Assembly: GCF_014219065.1 (NCBI RefSeq) | Contig: NZ_JACLGO010000033.1 | Location: forward strand, 1 to 47,665 | Reading direction: 5' to 3' | DNA length: 47,665 nucleotides | From: Halopseudomonas xiamenensis | Lineage (GTDB): Bacteria; Pseudomonadota; Gammaproteobacteria; Pseudomonadales; Pseudomonadaceae | Part shown: positions 36,075-45,834 of the stretch, piece after piece | Layout of the letters: every line of letters starts with the position of its first letter | How positions within the stretch are numbered: the first letter of the stretch is position 1 | The notes under the pieces: generated by a model | Databases searched by the model: none | What the model was told of the DNA's origin: nothing | What the model saw: only the letters and a program-made list of their open reading frames with translations | Position numbers and translations under genes: made by a program

Positions 36075-38429
36075 ATGCGCCTTACTTTGCTTGCCGGTAC
36101 CTCCATCGTGAATCATCGCAGCCTGCCCATCTCCCTCGGTCTCGTTCAGCGTGCCATCGTGGTGCTGGGTGCGGTGATCCTGATCTTTGTCTGGTCGATG
36201 TACCATTACCACAATCGGCAGGTACACGATGAGCGGCTGGAAGCCGAAGGCGCCGGGCATCTGAACCTGGCGGTGATCGTGGCCGAGAACCTGCGGCAGA
36301 TGGCCGATCGGGCCAGGGCGGCGGGCAGTATCTATAACACGGAAGGGCGGCAACAGGGTCGGGTCGGCCCGAACCTGTCGCGGTTGCTGGCCGGTGACCC
36401 GGTGTTCAATCGCCTGAGTATCTTCGGCTCGCGCGGCGAGCTGCTGTTTGCCAGTCATAGTCCGGGCCTGGCCAGCATGCCGTCCGATTGGTGGCAACGC
36501 CTGCGCGGTACCGCCGGCCCGACGGTGAATGAACCGATCATTCCACCGGTGCTGGATACGCATGACCAGGCGAGTCCCTTTCCGCACTGGCGCCTGCCGT
36601 TTCTGGTACCCCTGGCTGGTAACGGCGAGCGCAGCACCCAGGCCATGTTGATCGAGATGGATATCGGTTATCTGGTCAGCCTGTATCACTACATCGACCT
36701 GGGCAGGAGCGGATTCATCCAGGTGCTGGACGCCGATGGCCGCGAGCGCATGCGTGCCGACTCCAGTGGCGTGATCATCGCCGGGCAGCGCCTGGCGCCC
36801 TTGCCGCCGGAGGGCCGCCAGGCCGGTCTGTATACCTCGGTGGTGGGTAGTGACCGCTATCAGAGTGCCTTCCATGCCATGCCGCAGCATGGTTTCACCG
36901 TGGTCATCAGCAAGCGCTACGATGAGATTCTCGGCCCGTTCGAGGCGGGCAAGTCACGGCAGTTCCTGCTCAACGTCATCGTCAGCCTGGCGGTGGTGGC
37001 CTGCGTGTTCTGGATGGTCAGGATGCTGCATGGCCAGCAGGTGGCGCTGGTCACCCTGCAGAACTCGCAGCGGGAAAACCAGCAACTGATCGAGCGCCTG
37101 GAACGTGAGCATGAACGCAGCAGCCGGGCCGCCTCCACCGATCACCTGAGCGGCCTGTTCAACCGCCGACAGTTCATCGAGGTGGCCAACCAGGTGCTGG
37201 CCGAGCAGCGTAATCGCCGGCGCCTGCTGGCGCTGCTGTTCATCGATCTGGATCGTTTCAAGTCGATCAACGACACCCTCGGCCACCGCATCGGTGACCT
37301 GCTACTGCAGGCGGTGGCCGGGCGTATCCGCCGGCTGCTCGAACCCGGTGATGAGGCTGCACGGTTCGGTGGTGACGAGTTCGTCGTGCTGCTGGCCGGC
37401 GAGCGCACCGAGCAGGATATCGTCGCCTGGGTCGATACCCTGACCCAGCGCCTGTCCGCCACCTACCAGCTCGAAGGCAGCGAGGTGAATACCAGCCCCA
37501 GTATCGGCATCAGCATCTGCCCCCGCGACACCCAGGATGTGGACAGCCTGATCCGTTATGCCGATGCGGCCATGTACTCGGCCAAGCGCGCCGGCCGGGG
37601 CCAGTACCGCTTCTTCGACCAGTCGCTGAACGTCTCGGATGTGGAGGAGTTCCATCTGGAGCAGGCCTTCGGCGAGGCGCTGAAGCAGCATCAGTTCGTG
37701 CTGCACTACCAGCCGCAGGTCGCCCTGGACTCGATGTCGATCATCGGCTACGAGGCCCTGGTGCGCTGGCAGCATCCGGAATTCGGGCTGATCTATCCGG
37801 ATCGCTTCGTGTCGATCGCCGAGCGCAGTGGCTTCATCATCCCGCTGGGCCTGGAGGTGATCTCCCTGGCCTGCCGGCAACTGGCCGAGTGGGTTGCCGA
37901 GGGCGTGGCCGGGCGGGTGGCGGTGAATGTCTCGGCGCTGCAATTGAGCCAGCCGCAATTCAGCGACATGGTGCTGGGCGAGCTGCAGCGCCATGGGGTG
38001 GAGCCTTGGCGCCTGGAACTGGAAATCACCGAGACCGCGATTCTCGAACAGGAGCAGATCGCCATTGCCAGCCTGGAGCTGCTCAGGAGTGCGGGGCTGA
38101 GCATCGCCCTGGATGATTTCGGCAAGGGCTATGCCGGCTTCGCCCACCTCAATTCACTGCCGGTGAACAAGCTGAAGATCGACCGCAGCCTGATCGCCCA
38201 GCTGTCCAACAGTCACGATGACAGTCTGATCGTCTCCTCGACCATCACCCTGGCCAAGCGGCTGTCGTTGGAGGTGGTGGCCGAGGGCGTGGAAACGCCG
38301 GAGCAACTGGTGTACTTGCGTCTGGCCGGCTGCGACATCGTCCAGGGTTATCATTTCAGCCGCCCGATGACCGCTGACCGGGTGGCCGACTTCCAGAACG
38401 AGTTCCGCGCCGCCAAGGTCACTGCCTGA
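36075..38429 (+). CDS. Membrane GGDEF-EAL protein with periplasmic sensor (cyclic-di-GMP turnover)
   Basis: The 784-residue protein has membrane segments at about 24-44 and 296-314 enclosing a periplasmic sensor of about 250 residues, likely dCache-like. A short coiled coil leads to a GGDEF domain with intact GGDEF (432-436) and 'FIDLDRFKSINDTLGH'. The EAL domain has EAL (560-562), 'NVSALQLSQ', 'LEITET', 'LDDFGKGYAGFAHLNSLP' and 'AEGVET'. All main catalytic residues of both domains are present, so it may be bifunctional. The inhibitory I-site is degenerate (E-P-G-D in place of RxxD), and loop 6 reads DFGKGY rather than DFGTGY. The start at 36075 lacks a good ribosome-binding site; GTG 36108 is possible. 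Its stop shares TGATG with the PhnD-like gene. Confidence 0.92.
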   Translation: MRLTLLAGTSIVNHRSLPISLGLVQRAIVVLGAVILIFVWSMYHYHNRQVHDERLEAEGAGHLNLAVIVAENLRQMADRARAAGSIYNTEGRQQGRVGPNLSRLLAGDPVFNRLSIFGSRGELLFASHSPGLASMPSDWWQRLRGTAGPTVNEPIIPPVLDTHDQASPFPHWRLPFLVPLAGNGERSTQAMLIEMDIGYLVSLYHYIDLGRSGFIQVLDADGRERMRADSSGVIIAGQRLAPLPPEGRQAGLYTSVVGSDRYQSAFHAMPQHGFTVVISKRYDEILGPFEAGKSRQFLLNVIVSLAVVACVFWMVRMLHGQQVALVTLQNSQRENQQLIERLEREHERSSRAASTDHLSGLFNRRQFIEVANQVLAEQRNRRRLLALLFIDLDRFKSINDTLGHRIGDLLLQAVAGRIRRLLEPGDEAARFGGDEFVVLLAGERTEQDIVAWVDTLTQRLSATYQLEGSEVNTSPSIGISICPRDTQDVDSLIRYADAAMYSAKRAGRGQYRFFDQSLNVSDVEEFHLEQAFGEALKQHQFVLHYQPQVALDSMSIIGYEALVRWQHPEFGLIYPDRFVSIAERSGFIIPLGLEVISLACRQLAEWVAEGVAGRVAVNVSALQLSQPQFSDMVLGELQRHGVEPWRLELEITETAILEQEQIAIASLELLRSAGLSIALDDFGKGYAGFAHLNSLPVNKLKIDRSLIAQLSNSHDDSLIVSSTITLAKRLSLEVVAEGVETPEQLVYLRLAGCDIVQGYHFSRPMTADRVADFQNEFRAAKVTA

Positions 38430-39292
38430 TGAAACTGCTGCTGGTTTTCCTGTGGATGCTGTTCTACCCCTCCACTGCCATCGCCGAGGCGGTGGCCTGC
38501 CGTCAGGACAGCCTGCGCATCAGCATCATTCCGGTGAAGAATATCGACGAGCTGGTCAGGGAATACCAGCCGCTGGCGGACATGCTCAGCGCCGGGCTGG
38601 ACCTGCCGGTGCAGATCCTGCGAGCCAGCTCCTATGCAAGCGTGATCGATGCCACGGTATCCGGCGGTACCGATATCGCGTTGCTGGGGCCGGCGTCCTA
38701 TCTGCTGGCCTGGCAACAGAACCCGCGCATCGAGGCCTTCGCCTCGCTGGCGCTCGGGGCCGGGTATTTTTCCACTGGCGGGGGCTATTACCACTCACTG
38801 CTGCTGGTGCGTGGCGACAGCGAGTTCAGAACGCTGGAGGACACCCGTGGGCGCCGCGTGGTGCTCAACGATCCGGCCAGCACCTCCGGGGCGCTGGTGC
38901 CCAACCGGGAGTTCCCGGCCAGCGCCGGCAGGCCGCTGGACGCGCATTTTGCCGGGCAGATCTATGCCGGCTCCCACGACAAGGCGTTGGACGCCCTGCT
39001 GCAGGGCAGGGTGGAGGCGGCGTTCGTGTCCAGCGAACGCGCCGACGAATACCTGCGGCGCGGGCTGATCGACGAGAAATCGCTGCGGGTGCTCTGGCGT
39101 TCGGCGCCGATCCACTACGACCCCTTCGTGTTCAGTGCCGAGGTATGCCCACTGCTGAAAGAGCGCATCCGCAGCCTGATGCACACGCCCTCGGCGCAGG
39201 TCAGCGAGTTTCTGCGCTCGCAGCGCGCCGAGCGGATCATTCCGGTAAGCCACGCGGCCTACCAGCCGCTGCTGGAGCTGATGGCGCGCTAG
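38429..39292 (+). CDS. PhnD-like periplasmic substrate-binding protein
   Basis: The 287-residue protein has a Sec signal peptide (cleavage near residue 19, 'AIA-EA') and the PhnD/phosphonate-binding fold: '[20 protein letters not shown]', '[16 protein letters not shown]', '[19 protein letters not shown]' and '[20 protein letters not shown]'. Such proteins normally feed ABC transporters, but no permease or ATPase gene is adjacent. Translation is coupled to the GGDEF-EAL gene, so it more likely presents a ligand to that sensor. Phosphonate, phosphite or another small anion are options; the ligand cannot be told from sequence. Its stop codon overlaps the trmA stop on the opposite strand (CTAG). 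Confidence 0.85.
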   Translation: MKLLLVFLWMLFYPSTAIAEAVACRQDSLRISIIPVKNIDELVREYQPLADMLSAGLDLPVQILRASSYASVIDATVSGGTDIALLGPASYLLAWQQNPRIEAFASLALGAGYFSTGGGYYHSLLLVRGDSEFRTLEDTRGRRVVLNDPASTSGALVPNREFPASAGRPLDAHFAGQIYAGSHDKALDALLQGRVEAAFVSSERADEYLRRGLIDEKSLRVLWRSAPIHYDPFVFSAEVCPLLKERIRSLMHTPSAQVSEFLRSQRAERIIPVSHAAYQPLLELMAR

Positions 39293-40374
39293 CGGCGCTC
39301 CAGCAGCACTCCCGACTCCATGTGGTGGGTATAGGGGAACTGATCGAACAGCGCGCAGCGGGTAATGTGATGGGTGTGCTGCAGCTCGGCGATATTCGCT
39401 GCCAGGGTCTCTGGATTGCAGGACACGTAGAGAATCCGCCGGTAGCCCTTGACCAGTTCCAAGGTCGCCGGGTCCAGACCGGCACGGGGCGGGTCGACGA
39501 ACACCGTGCCGAACTGGTAGCCGCTCAGGTCGATGCCCTGCAGGCGGCGGAATTCGCGTACCCCGGTCAGGGCCTGGGTGACTTCCTCGCTGGCCAGGCG
39601 CACCAGGGTGACGTTGTCGACCTGGTTGTCGGCGATATTCTCCAGCGCCGAACGTACCGAGCTTTTCGATAGCTCGGTGGCCAGTACCCGGCGAAAGCGC
39701 GTGGACAGCGGCAGGGTGAAATTGCCGTTGCCGCAGTACAGCTCCAGCAGATCATCGCTGTTGTGGCCGGCCGCCTCCAGCGCCCAGCCGAGCATATGCT
39801 GGTTGACCTGGCCGTTGGGCTGGGTGAAGCCGCCCTCGATCTGCTGGTAACGCCAGCTGCGACCAGCGACCTGCAACTGCTCCACCACGTAGTCGCGCTG
39901 CAGGACCCGCCGCCGGCCGCGGCTGCGGCCGATCAACAGGATGTCCAGCTGCTCGGCCAGGCGCTGCGCTGCGATATCCCACTGTTCGTCGATCGGGCGG
40001 TGGTAGCACAGGGTGACCAGCGCCTCGCCCGACAGCGTGGTGAGAAACTCCACCTGGAACAGCCGGCGACCCAGTTGCGGGTCAGCCTTGCAGGCGTCGA
40101 GCAGTGGCATCATCAGTTCATTGATACGGCGACTGGCGATCGGTAGTTGCTCGATCAGGATCGGCCGGCGGTTGTCCCCCGGCTCGAACATCGCATAGTG
40201 CGGCTGGCCATCCTCGTACCACAGGCGGAACTCGGCGCGCAGGCGAAAATGCTCGGGCGGCGAGGCGAACACCTCGGGCTCCGGTGCGGCGAAGGGTTGC
40301 AGCAGTTCAACCAGGCGCTGGCGCTTGGCTTGCAGTTGCCCGGCATAGCCGGCGGGATCGAAGGTCACGGCCAT
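39289..40374 (-). CDS. trmA: TrmA: tRNA (uracil-54-C5)-methyltransferase
   Basis: This 361-residue SAM-dependent enzyme makes ribothymidine at position 54 of the T-loop in tRNAs. '[16 protein letters not shown]' is the SAM-binding motif, '[10 protein letters not shown]' and '[15 protein letters not shown]' are the catalytic blocks with nucleophile Cys319, and '[17 protein letters not shown]' is the C-terminal signature with the general-base Glu. It lacks the iron-sulfur cysteines of RlmD, so TrmA is preferred. The ATG shares its A with the stop of the upstream permease gene, forming a two-gene operon. Confidence 0.95.
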   Translation of the reverse strand: MAVTFDPAGYAGQLQAKRQRLVELLQPFAAPEPEVFASPPEHFRLRAEFRLWYEDGQPHYAMFEPGDNRRPILIEQLPIASRRINELMMPLLDACKADPQLGRRLFQVEFLTTLSGEALVTLCYHRPIDEQWDIAAQRLAEQLDILLIGRSRGRRRVLQRDYVVEQLQVAGRSWRYQQIEGGFTQPNGQVNQHMLGWALEAAGHNSDDLLELYCGNGNFTLPLSTRFRRVLATELSKSSVRSALENIADNQVDNVTLVRLASEEVTQALTGVREFRRLQGIDLSGYQFGTVFVDPPRAGLDPATLELVKGYRRILYVSCNPETLAANIAELQHTHHITRCALFDQFPYTHHMESGVLLERR

Positions 40375-41666
40375 CAGCTGAAGAACCCGAGTTTGACGAT
40401 GAACAGTGCCGACAGCACGTACAGGCTGGGATTCAGATCACGCCAGCGCCCGGACAGCAGCTTGATCGCGGTCCAGGAGATGAAGCCCAGGGCAATGCCG
40501 TTGGCAATGGAGAAGGTCAGTGGCATGACCAGCGCGGTAACCACCACCGGCGCCGCCTCGGTCAGGTCCTCCCAGTCGACCTGCACCAGGCCGCTGGTCA
40601 TCAGTACCGCGACGAAGAACAGTGCCGGCGCGGTGGCGTAGGGTGGTACCGCACCGGCCAGTGGCGACAGGAACAGGCTGAGCAGAAACAGCGCGGCGAC
40701 CACGCAGGCGGTCAGGCCGGTGCGGCCACCAACCGCGGTGCCGGCGGCTGACTCCACATAGCTGGTGGTGGTCGAGGTGCCCAGCAGCGAGCCGAACATG
40801 GTCGCGCTGCTGTCGGCCATCAACGCCCGGCCCAGGCGTGGCAGCTTGCCCTTTTCATCGACCAGGCCGGCCTTCTGCGCGACCCCGATCAGGGTGCCGG
40901 AGGTATCGAACAGATCGACGAACAGAAAGGCGAAGATCACGCTGACCAGCCCCACATCCAGCGCACCGCGGATATCCAGTTGCAGCAGCGTCGGTGCCAG
41001 GCTCGGCGGTGCCGAGACCAGGCCATCGGTGCGGGTGAAGCCGGCGAGCAGGCTGATCCCGGTGACCAGCAGGATACCGATCATCACCGCCCCGGTTACC
41101 CGGCGGTAGGCCAGCGCGACGATGACCATGAAACCGAGTGCGGCGAGCATCGGGCCGGGCTGGGTCATATCACCAGCGCCGACCAGGGTGGCGGGGTTAT
41201 CGACCACGATGCCGGCGCTTTTCAGGGCGATCAGTGCCAGAAACAGCCCGATGCCGGCAGCGATTGCCGAACGTAGCGGCAGCGGGATACTGTTGATCAC
41301 CCATTCGCGGATCTTGAAGATGCTCAGCAGGAAGAACAGCAGACCGGAAATGAACACCGCCCCCAGCGCCACCTGCCAGCTGTAGCCCATGGAACCGACC
41401 ACCGTATAGCTGAAGAAGGCATTCAGGCCCATGCCCGGTGCCAGCGCGATCGGGTAGTTGGCCCAGAGGCCCATCACCAGCGAGCCGAGTGCAGCGGCCA
41501 GGCAGGTGGCGACGAACGCGGCGCCTGGATCGATGCCGGCATCGGCCATCATCATCGGGTTGACGAAGATGATGTAGGCCATCGTCAGAAAGACGGTCAC
41601 GCCGGCCAGTACTTCGGTGCGGACAGTGGTACCGTGGGCTTTGAGTTGGAACAGCTTTTCCAGCAT
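40374..41666 (-). CDS. NCS2-family purine permease (AzgA-like, adenine/hypoxanthine/guanine)
   Basis: The 430-residue polytopic membrane protein has about 13 hydrophobic segments. The N-terminus '[20 protein letters not shown]' and '[21 protein letters not shown]' are hallmarks of the AzgA (COG2252) branch. 'TYVESAAG'-like '[20 protein letters not shown]' carries a key acidic residue of the NCS2 substrate site. It should import purine bases by proton symport; the exact base is not predictable. The start at 41666 is placed by the conserved N-terminus; the frame is open 23 codons upstream. It is co-transcribed with trmA. Confidence 0.9.
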   Translation of the reverse strand: MLEKLFQLKAHGTTVRTEVLAGVTVFLTMAYIIFVNPMMMADAGIDPGAAFVATCLAAALGSLVMGLWANYPIALAPGMGLNAFFSYTVVGSMGYSWQVALGAVFISGLLFFLLSIFKIREWVINSIPLPLRSAIAAGIGLFLALIALKSAGIVVDNPATLVGAGDMTQPGPMLAALGFMVIVALAYRRVTGAVMIGILLVTGISLLAGFTRTDGLVSAPPSLAPTLLQLDIRGALDVGLVSVIFAFLFVDLFDTSGTLIGVAQKAGLVDEKGKLPRLGRALMADSSATMFGSLLGTSTTTSYVESAAGTAVGGRTGLTACVVAALFLLSLFLSPLAGAVPPYATAPALFFVAVLMTSGLVQVDWEDLTEAAPVVVTALVMPLTFSIANGIALGFISWTAIKLLSGRWRDLNPSLYVLSALFIVKLGFFS

Positions 41667-41703
41667 GGCGGGATCTCGGGGTGGGGAGGCCGAAAAGGGC
41701 GGC

Positions 41704-41732
41704 ATTCTAGCGTATTTACCCCTACCGTGCAG
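41704..41732 (-). promoter_or_regulatory. Candidate promoter of the purine permease-trmA operon
   Basis: On the minus strand CTGCAC (41732-41727) and TAGAAT (41709-41704) are 17 bp apart. The -10 is good, the -35 poor. It lies about 40 bp upstream of the permease start, in the gap divergent from fklB. Confidence 0.45.
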
Positions 41733-41825
41733 CAAGGGGCACGGCTGTGGCGACGGGTGTGGTTGCAGGGTGAATTTTTGCTCTCGTTGTGTCAGTCTTT
41801 ACGGCCATTTTTGCGGAGAGCCGCC

Positions 41826-42440
41826 ATGAGCAATACATTCGAAACCGACGAACAGCGCGTCAGCTACGGCATAGGCCGTCAAATGGGCGATCAACTGCTG
41901 TCGAGCAATATCCCCGACCTGGCCGTCGATCTGGTCCTGGCCGGCCTGCGCGATGCCTACACCCAGCAGCCCAGCCCGGTCGACGAAGCCGCCATGCAGG
42001 CCGCCTTCCAGACCCTGCAGTCGAAGATGCAGGCACTGGCCGAGGAGTCCGCTCGTGCGGCAGGCAAGGCTGGCCTGGAGTTCCTCGAGCGCAACGCCGC
42101 GCGCGAGGGCGTGGTGACCCTGCCGTCGGGGCTGCAGTATGAAGTCGTCAGTGAGGGCAGCGGCGCCACGCCGACCGCAAGCTCTACCGTGCGCACCCAC
42201 TACGAAGGTACGCTGATCAGCGGCGAAGTGTTCGACAGCTCCTACAAGCGCGGCCAGCCTGCCGAATTCCCGGTCGGTGGCGTCATCGCTGGCTGGACCG
42301 AGGCGCTGCAGCTGATGCAGGAAGGTGCCAAATGGCGCCTGTACATCCCCTCCAACCTGGCCTACGGTGAGCGCGCCGCCGGCAGCATCCCGCCGCACAG
42401 CACGCTGATCTTCGATATCGAGTTGATCAAGGTTCTGTAA
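41826..42440 (+). CDS. fklB: FklB-like FKBP-type peptidyl-prolyl isomerase
   Basis: The 204-residue protein has an N-terminal helical dimerisation domain (about 1-85, 'RVSYGIGRQMGDQLL') and a C-terminal FKBP domain (about 105-204) with 'VRTHYEGTLISGEVFDSSYKRG' blocks, 'PAEFPVGGVIAGWTEALQLM' and 'IPSNLAYGERAAGSIPPHS'. No signal peptide is present, so it is cytoplasmic FklB rather than periplasmic FkpA. It speeds proline isomerisation during folding. The start at 41826 follows a GGAGAG site; the frame is open upstream but not conserved. Confidence 0.92.
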   Translation: MSNTFETDEQRVSYGIGRQMGDQLLSSNIPDLAVDLVLAGLRDAYTQQPSPVDEAAMQAAFQTLQSKMQALAEESARAAGKAGLEFLERNAAREGVVTLPSGLQYEVVSEGSGATPTASSTVRTHYEGTLISGEVFDSSYKRGQPAEFPVGGVIAGWTEALQLMQEGAKWRLYIPSNLAYGERAAGSIPPHSTLIFDIELIKVL

Positions 42441-42466
42441 CCAAGTGCATATCGCCTCCGGTGGTT

Positions 42467-42669
42467 GGCGTAGCGCAGGCGCGCTACACCCCGGGGATGC
42501 TGGGTTGGCGAGCGCCTGCTCGCCGACGGTGTTGCACGGGCTGGCCGGTTGGCTGGCGTAGCGCAGGTGCGCTACACCCCGGGGGTATGCTGGGGTTGGC
42601 GAGTGCCTGCTCGCCGACGGTGTTGCACAGGCTGGCCGGTTGGCTGGCGTAGCGCAGGTGCGCTATGCC
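42467..42669. repeat. Tandem array (2.3 units of 88-91 bp) of two palindromes, A and B
   Basis: Palindrome A (GGCGTAGCGCAG...) begins at 42467, 42555 and 42646, giving periods of 88 and 91 bp. Palindrome B (GGCGAGCGCCTGCTCGCC and a one-base variant) lies at 42507-42524 and 42598-42615. A CCCCGGGG-type linker joins A to B. The third A ends three bases before the ispB stop. The array fills the gap between convergent fklB and ispB. The same A-B unit, inverted, recurs at 46966-47117. Confidence 0.85.
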
Positions 42670-42672
42670 CCG

Positions 42673-43641
42673 TCAGAACTGGCGGTCCACCGCAAAGCGG
42701 GCCAGCTGTTCCAGGGAGTCCCGGTAGATTGACGGCGGCAGTGTCTGCAGCAGGCTGATGGCCTCATCCGCATGCTGGCGGGCCAGGTTTGCGGTGTATT
42801 CCAGGGCGCCGCTGTTTTCCACCGCCTGGCGGATCGGGGTGATGTCCTCGATGCCGCCTTTCTGGATCGCCCGGCGCACCAGGGTAGCCTGTTCGGCGGT
42901 GCCTTCGCGCATGGTGTAGATCAATGGCAGCGTGGGCTTGCCCTCGGCCAGATCATCACCGACGTTCTTGCCCATGGCCTCGGCGTCGCCGTTGTAGTCC
43001 AGCAGGTCGTCCACCAGCTGGAAGGCGATACCCAGCGCGTCACCGTAGCGGCGCAGTGCCTCGACCTGCTGTGTCGGGGCGCCAGCGAGCAGCGCGGCGG
43101 TATGGGTCGAGGCCTCGAACAGCATGGCGGTCTTGCTGCGGATGACTTCCATATAGGTGGCTTCGTCGGTGCTGGCGTCACGTACCTTGGACAGCTGCAG
43201 CACTTCGCCCTCGGCGATCACGTTGGTGGCGCCGGCCAGTACCCGCATGATACGCATGTCGTCGAGTTCGACCATCAGCTCGAACGAGCGTGAATAGAGG
43301 AAGTCGCCGACCAGCACGCTGGCCGCGTTGCCCCACAGCGCGTTGGCGGTAGAGCGGCCACGGCGCAGGTCGGAGGTGTCGACCACGTCGTCGTGCAGCA
43401 GGGTGGAGGTGTGCATGAATTCGATGATAGCCGCCAGGGTGTGCGGGCGCTCGTCGGTCAGGCCGCAGGCGCGGGCGCCAAGCAGCACGACCAGGGGGCG
43501 CAGGCGCTTGCCGCCGGCACTGATGATATAGCTGCCGATCTTCTCGACCAGGGGCACGCGCGAATGCAGTTGACGCATGATCAACTGGTTTACAGCTTCG
43601 AAGTCATCAGTGACCGCAGTGTAAAAAGGCAGGGTGGTCAT
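42673..43641 (-). CDS. ispB: IspB: all-trans-polyprenyl (octa/nonaprenyl) diphosphate synthase
   Basis: This 322-residue trans-prenyltransferase makes the side chain of ubiquinone. The first aspartate-rich motif is 'LLHDDVVDTSDLRRGRS' and the second 'FQLVDDLLDYNGD'; 'GGKRLRPLVVLLGA' binds isopentenyl diphosphate. Chain length (C40 or C45; pseudomonads generally have Q-9) cannot be set from sequence alone. It is divergent from rplU, as in other Pseudomonas and in E. coli. It has a near-consensus promoter. Confidence 0.93.
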   Translation of the reverse strand: MTTLPFYTAVTDDFEAVNQLIMRQLHSRVPLVEKIGSYIISAGGKRLRPLVVLLGARACGLTDERPHTLAAIIEFMHTSTLLHDDVVDTSDLRRGRSTANALWGNAASVLVGDFLYSRSFELMVELDDMRIMRVLAGATNVIAEGEVLQLSKVRDASTDEATYMEVIRSKTAMLFEASTHTAALLAGAPTQQVEALRRYGDALGIAFQLVDDLLDYNGDAEAMGKNVGDDLAEGKPTLPLIYTMREGTAEQATLVRRAIQKGGIEDITPIRQAVENSGALEYTANLARQHADEAISLLQTLPPSIYRDSLEQLARFAVDRQF

Positions 43642-43672
43642 CTACAGCACGCTTTCAGAAGGGTTGCGCGGC

Positions 43673-43701
43673 ATGCTAGGCGGCGGCTCGCGTACTGTCA
43701 A
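43673..43701 (-). promoter_or_regulatory. Sigma-70 promoter of ispB
   Basis: On the minus strand a perfect TTGACA (43701-43696) and TAGCAT (43678-43673) are separated by 17 bp. The start would be near 43666, about 25 bases before the ispB ATG. Confidence 0.75.
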
Positions 43702-43754
43702 GAAAGCAGCGGCATTCGGCTATTACCGCATTCTTCAGGCGCGCTGGTTCGGCA

Positions 43755-43783
43755 TTGCGCTGGCGCCGATTTGTCGGTAGAAT
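43755..43783 (+). promoter_or_regulatory. Sigma-70 promoter of rplU-rpmA
   Basis: TTGCGC (43755-43760) and TAGAAT (43778-43783) are separated by 17 bp. Transcription would start near 43790, giving a leader of about 137 bases before rplU, long enough for leader-mediated control. Confidence 0.7.
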
Positions 43784-43926
43784 CCCCGCCCCTGAAAACC
43801 CGATTTACAGCATCCCTGTTTTGACAATGGCAAGCTCGGGCCCGATAGGCGGGTTCACTTGCAGCCATGCCGGCCATTAACGACTATACCCAAGCGCCGG
43901 GTGAGCAGGATTACGGAGAAAGCAAC

Positions 43927-44238
43927 ATGTACGCAGTAATTGTTACTGGTGGCAAGCAGTACAAGGTCGCCGAAGGCGAATACCTGAGAGTAGAGAAGCT
44001 GGAGGCCGAAACCGGCGCCAGCATTGAGTTCGATCGCGTACTGCTGGTCGGTAATGGTGATGACGTCACCATCGGTGCTCCGGTTGTCGAAGGCGCCAAG
44101 GTGACCGCTGAAGTCAGCGCCCATGGTCGTGGTGAAAAGGTTCGCATCATCAAGTTCCGTCGCCGCAAGCACCACATGAAGCGTCAGGGCCACCGCCAGT
44201 GGTACACCGAAATCAAGATTACCGGCATCTCTGCCTAA
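43927..44238 (+). CDS. rplU: 50S ribosomal protein L21
   Basis: The 103-residue protein begins '[20 protein letters not shown]' and ends with the basic '[22 protein letters not shown]' stretch that contacts 23S rRNA (shown in part by family pattern). Size equals E. coli L21. The start at 43927 is set by conservation and a GGAGAAAG site; an in-frame ATG at 43867 is not used. It precedes rpmA by 20 bp. Confidence 0.97.
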   Translation: MYAVIVTGGKQYKVAEGEYLRVEKLEAETGASIEFDRVLLVGNGDDVTIGAPVVEGAKVTAEVSAHGRGEKVRIIKFRRRKHHMKRQGHRQWYTEIKITGISA

Positions 44239-44258
44239 GTATTGAGGAGTAAAGACTC

Positions 44259-44516
44259 ATGGCACACAAAAAAGCAGGCGGTTCCACACGTAACGGTCGC
44301 GATTCAGAAGCCAAACGACTTGGTGTGAAGCTGTACGGTGGCCAGGCTGCCACTGCCGGCAACATCATCGTTCGTCAGCGCGGCACCCAGTTCCACGCCG
44401 GCAAGAACGTTGGTATGGGCAAGGATCACACTCTGTTCGCCAAGGCCGACGGCGTGATCAAGTTTGAAGTCAAGGGTGAGTTCAATCGTCGCTACGTCAG
44501 TGTCGTAGCCGGCTGA
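44259..44516 (+). CDS. rpmA: 50S ribosomal protein L27
   Basis: The 85-residue protein begins '[20 protein letters not shown]', the L27 N-terminus that reaches the peptidyl-transferase centre. There is no N-terminal extension of the Firmicutes kind that needs cleavage. A GAGGAGT site precedes the ATG. It is in an operon with rplU and ends before a strong terminator. Confidence 0.98.
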   Translation: MAHKKAGGSTRNGRDSEAKRLGVKLYGGQAATAGNIIVRQRGTQFHAGKNVGMGKDHTLFAKADGVIKFEVKGEFNRRYVSVVAG

Positions 44517-44531
44517 TAGTTCCCCGGTTTC

Positions 44532-44560
44532 AAAAAGCCCTGTCTTGCGACGGGGCTTTT

Positions 44561-44562
<2 letters not shown>
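44532..44562 (+). terminator. Intrinsic terminator of rplU-rpmA
   Basis: AAAAGCCCTGTC pairs with GACGGGGCTTTT around a TTGC loop, followed by a T-run. It separates rpmA from obgE. Confidence 0.92.
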
Positions 44563-45818
<1,256 letters not shown>

Positions 45819-45834
45819 GCGGAGCTGACATTGC

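Noticed and set aside
38452..39672. 406-codon plus-strand frame over the PhnD-like gene and trmA
   Set aside because: It is an out-of-frame shadow; the PhnD-like frame has a signal peptide, family motifs and a coupled start.
42467..42669. CRISPR array
   Set aside because: Only 2-3 units exist, the spacers are not unique (units are near-identical along their length), and no cas genes are nearby. It is a tandem repeat.
42461..42758. Small plus-strand frames with repeated peptides between fklB and ispB
   Set aside because: The repeated peptides simply translate the DNA palindrome array; they have no ribosome-binding site and run into the ispB antisense strand.
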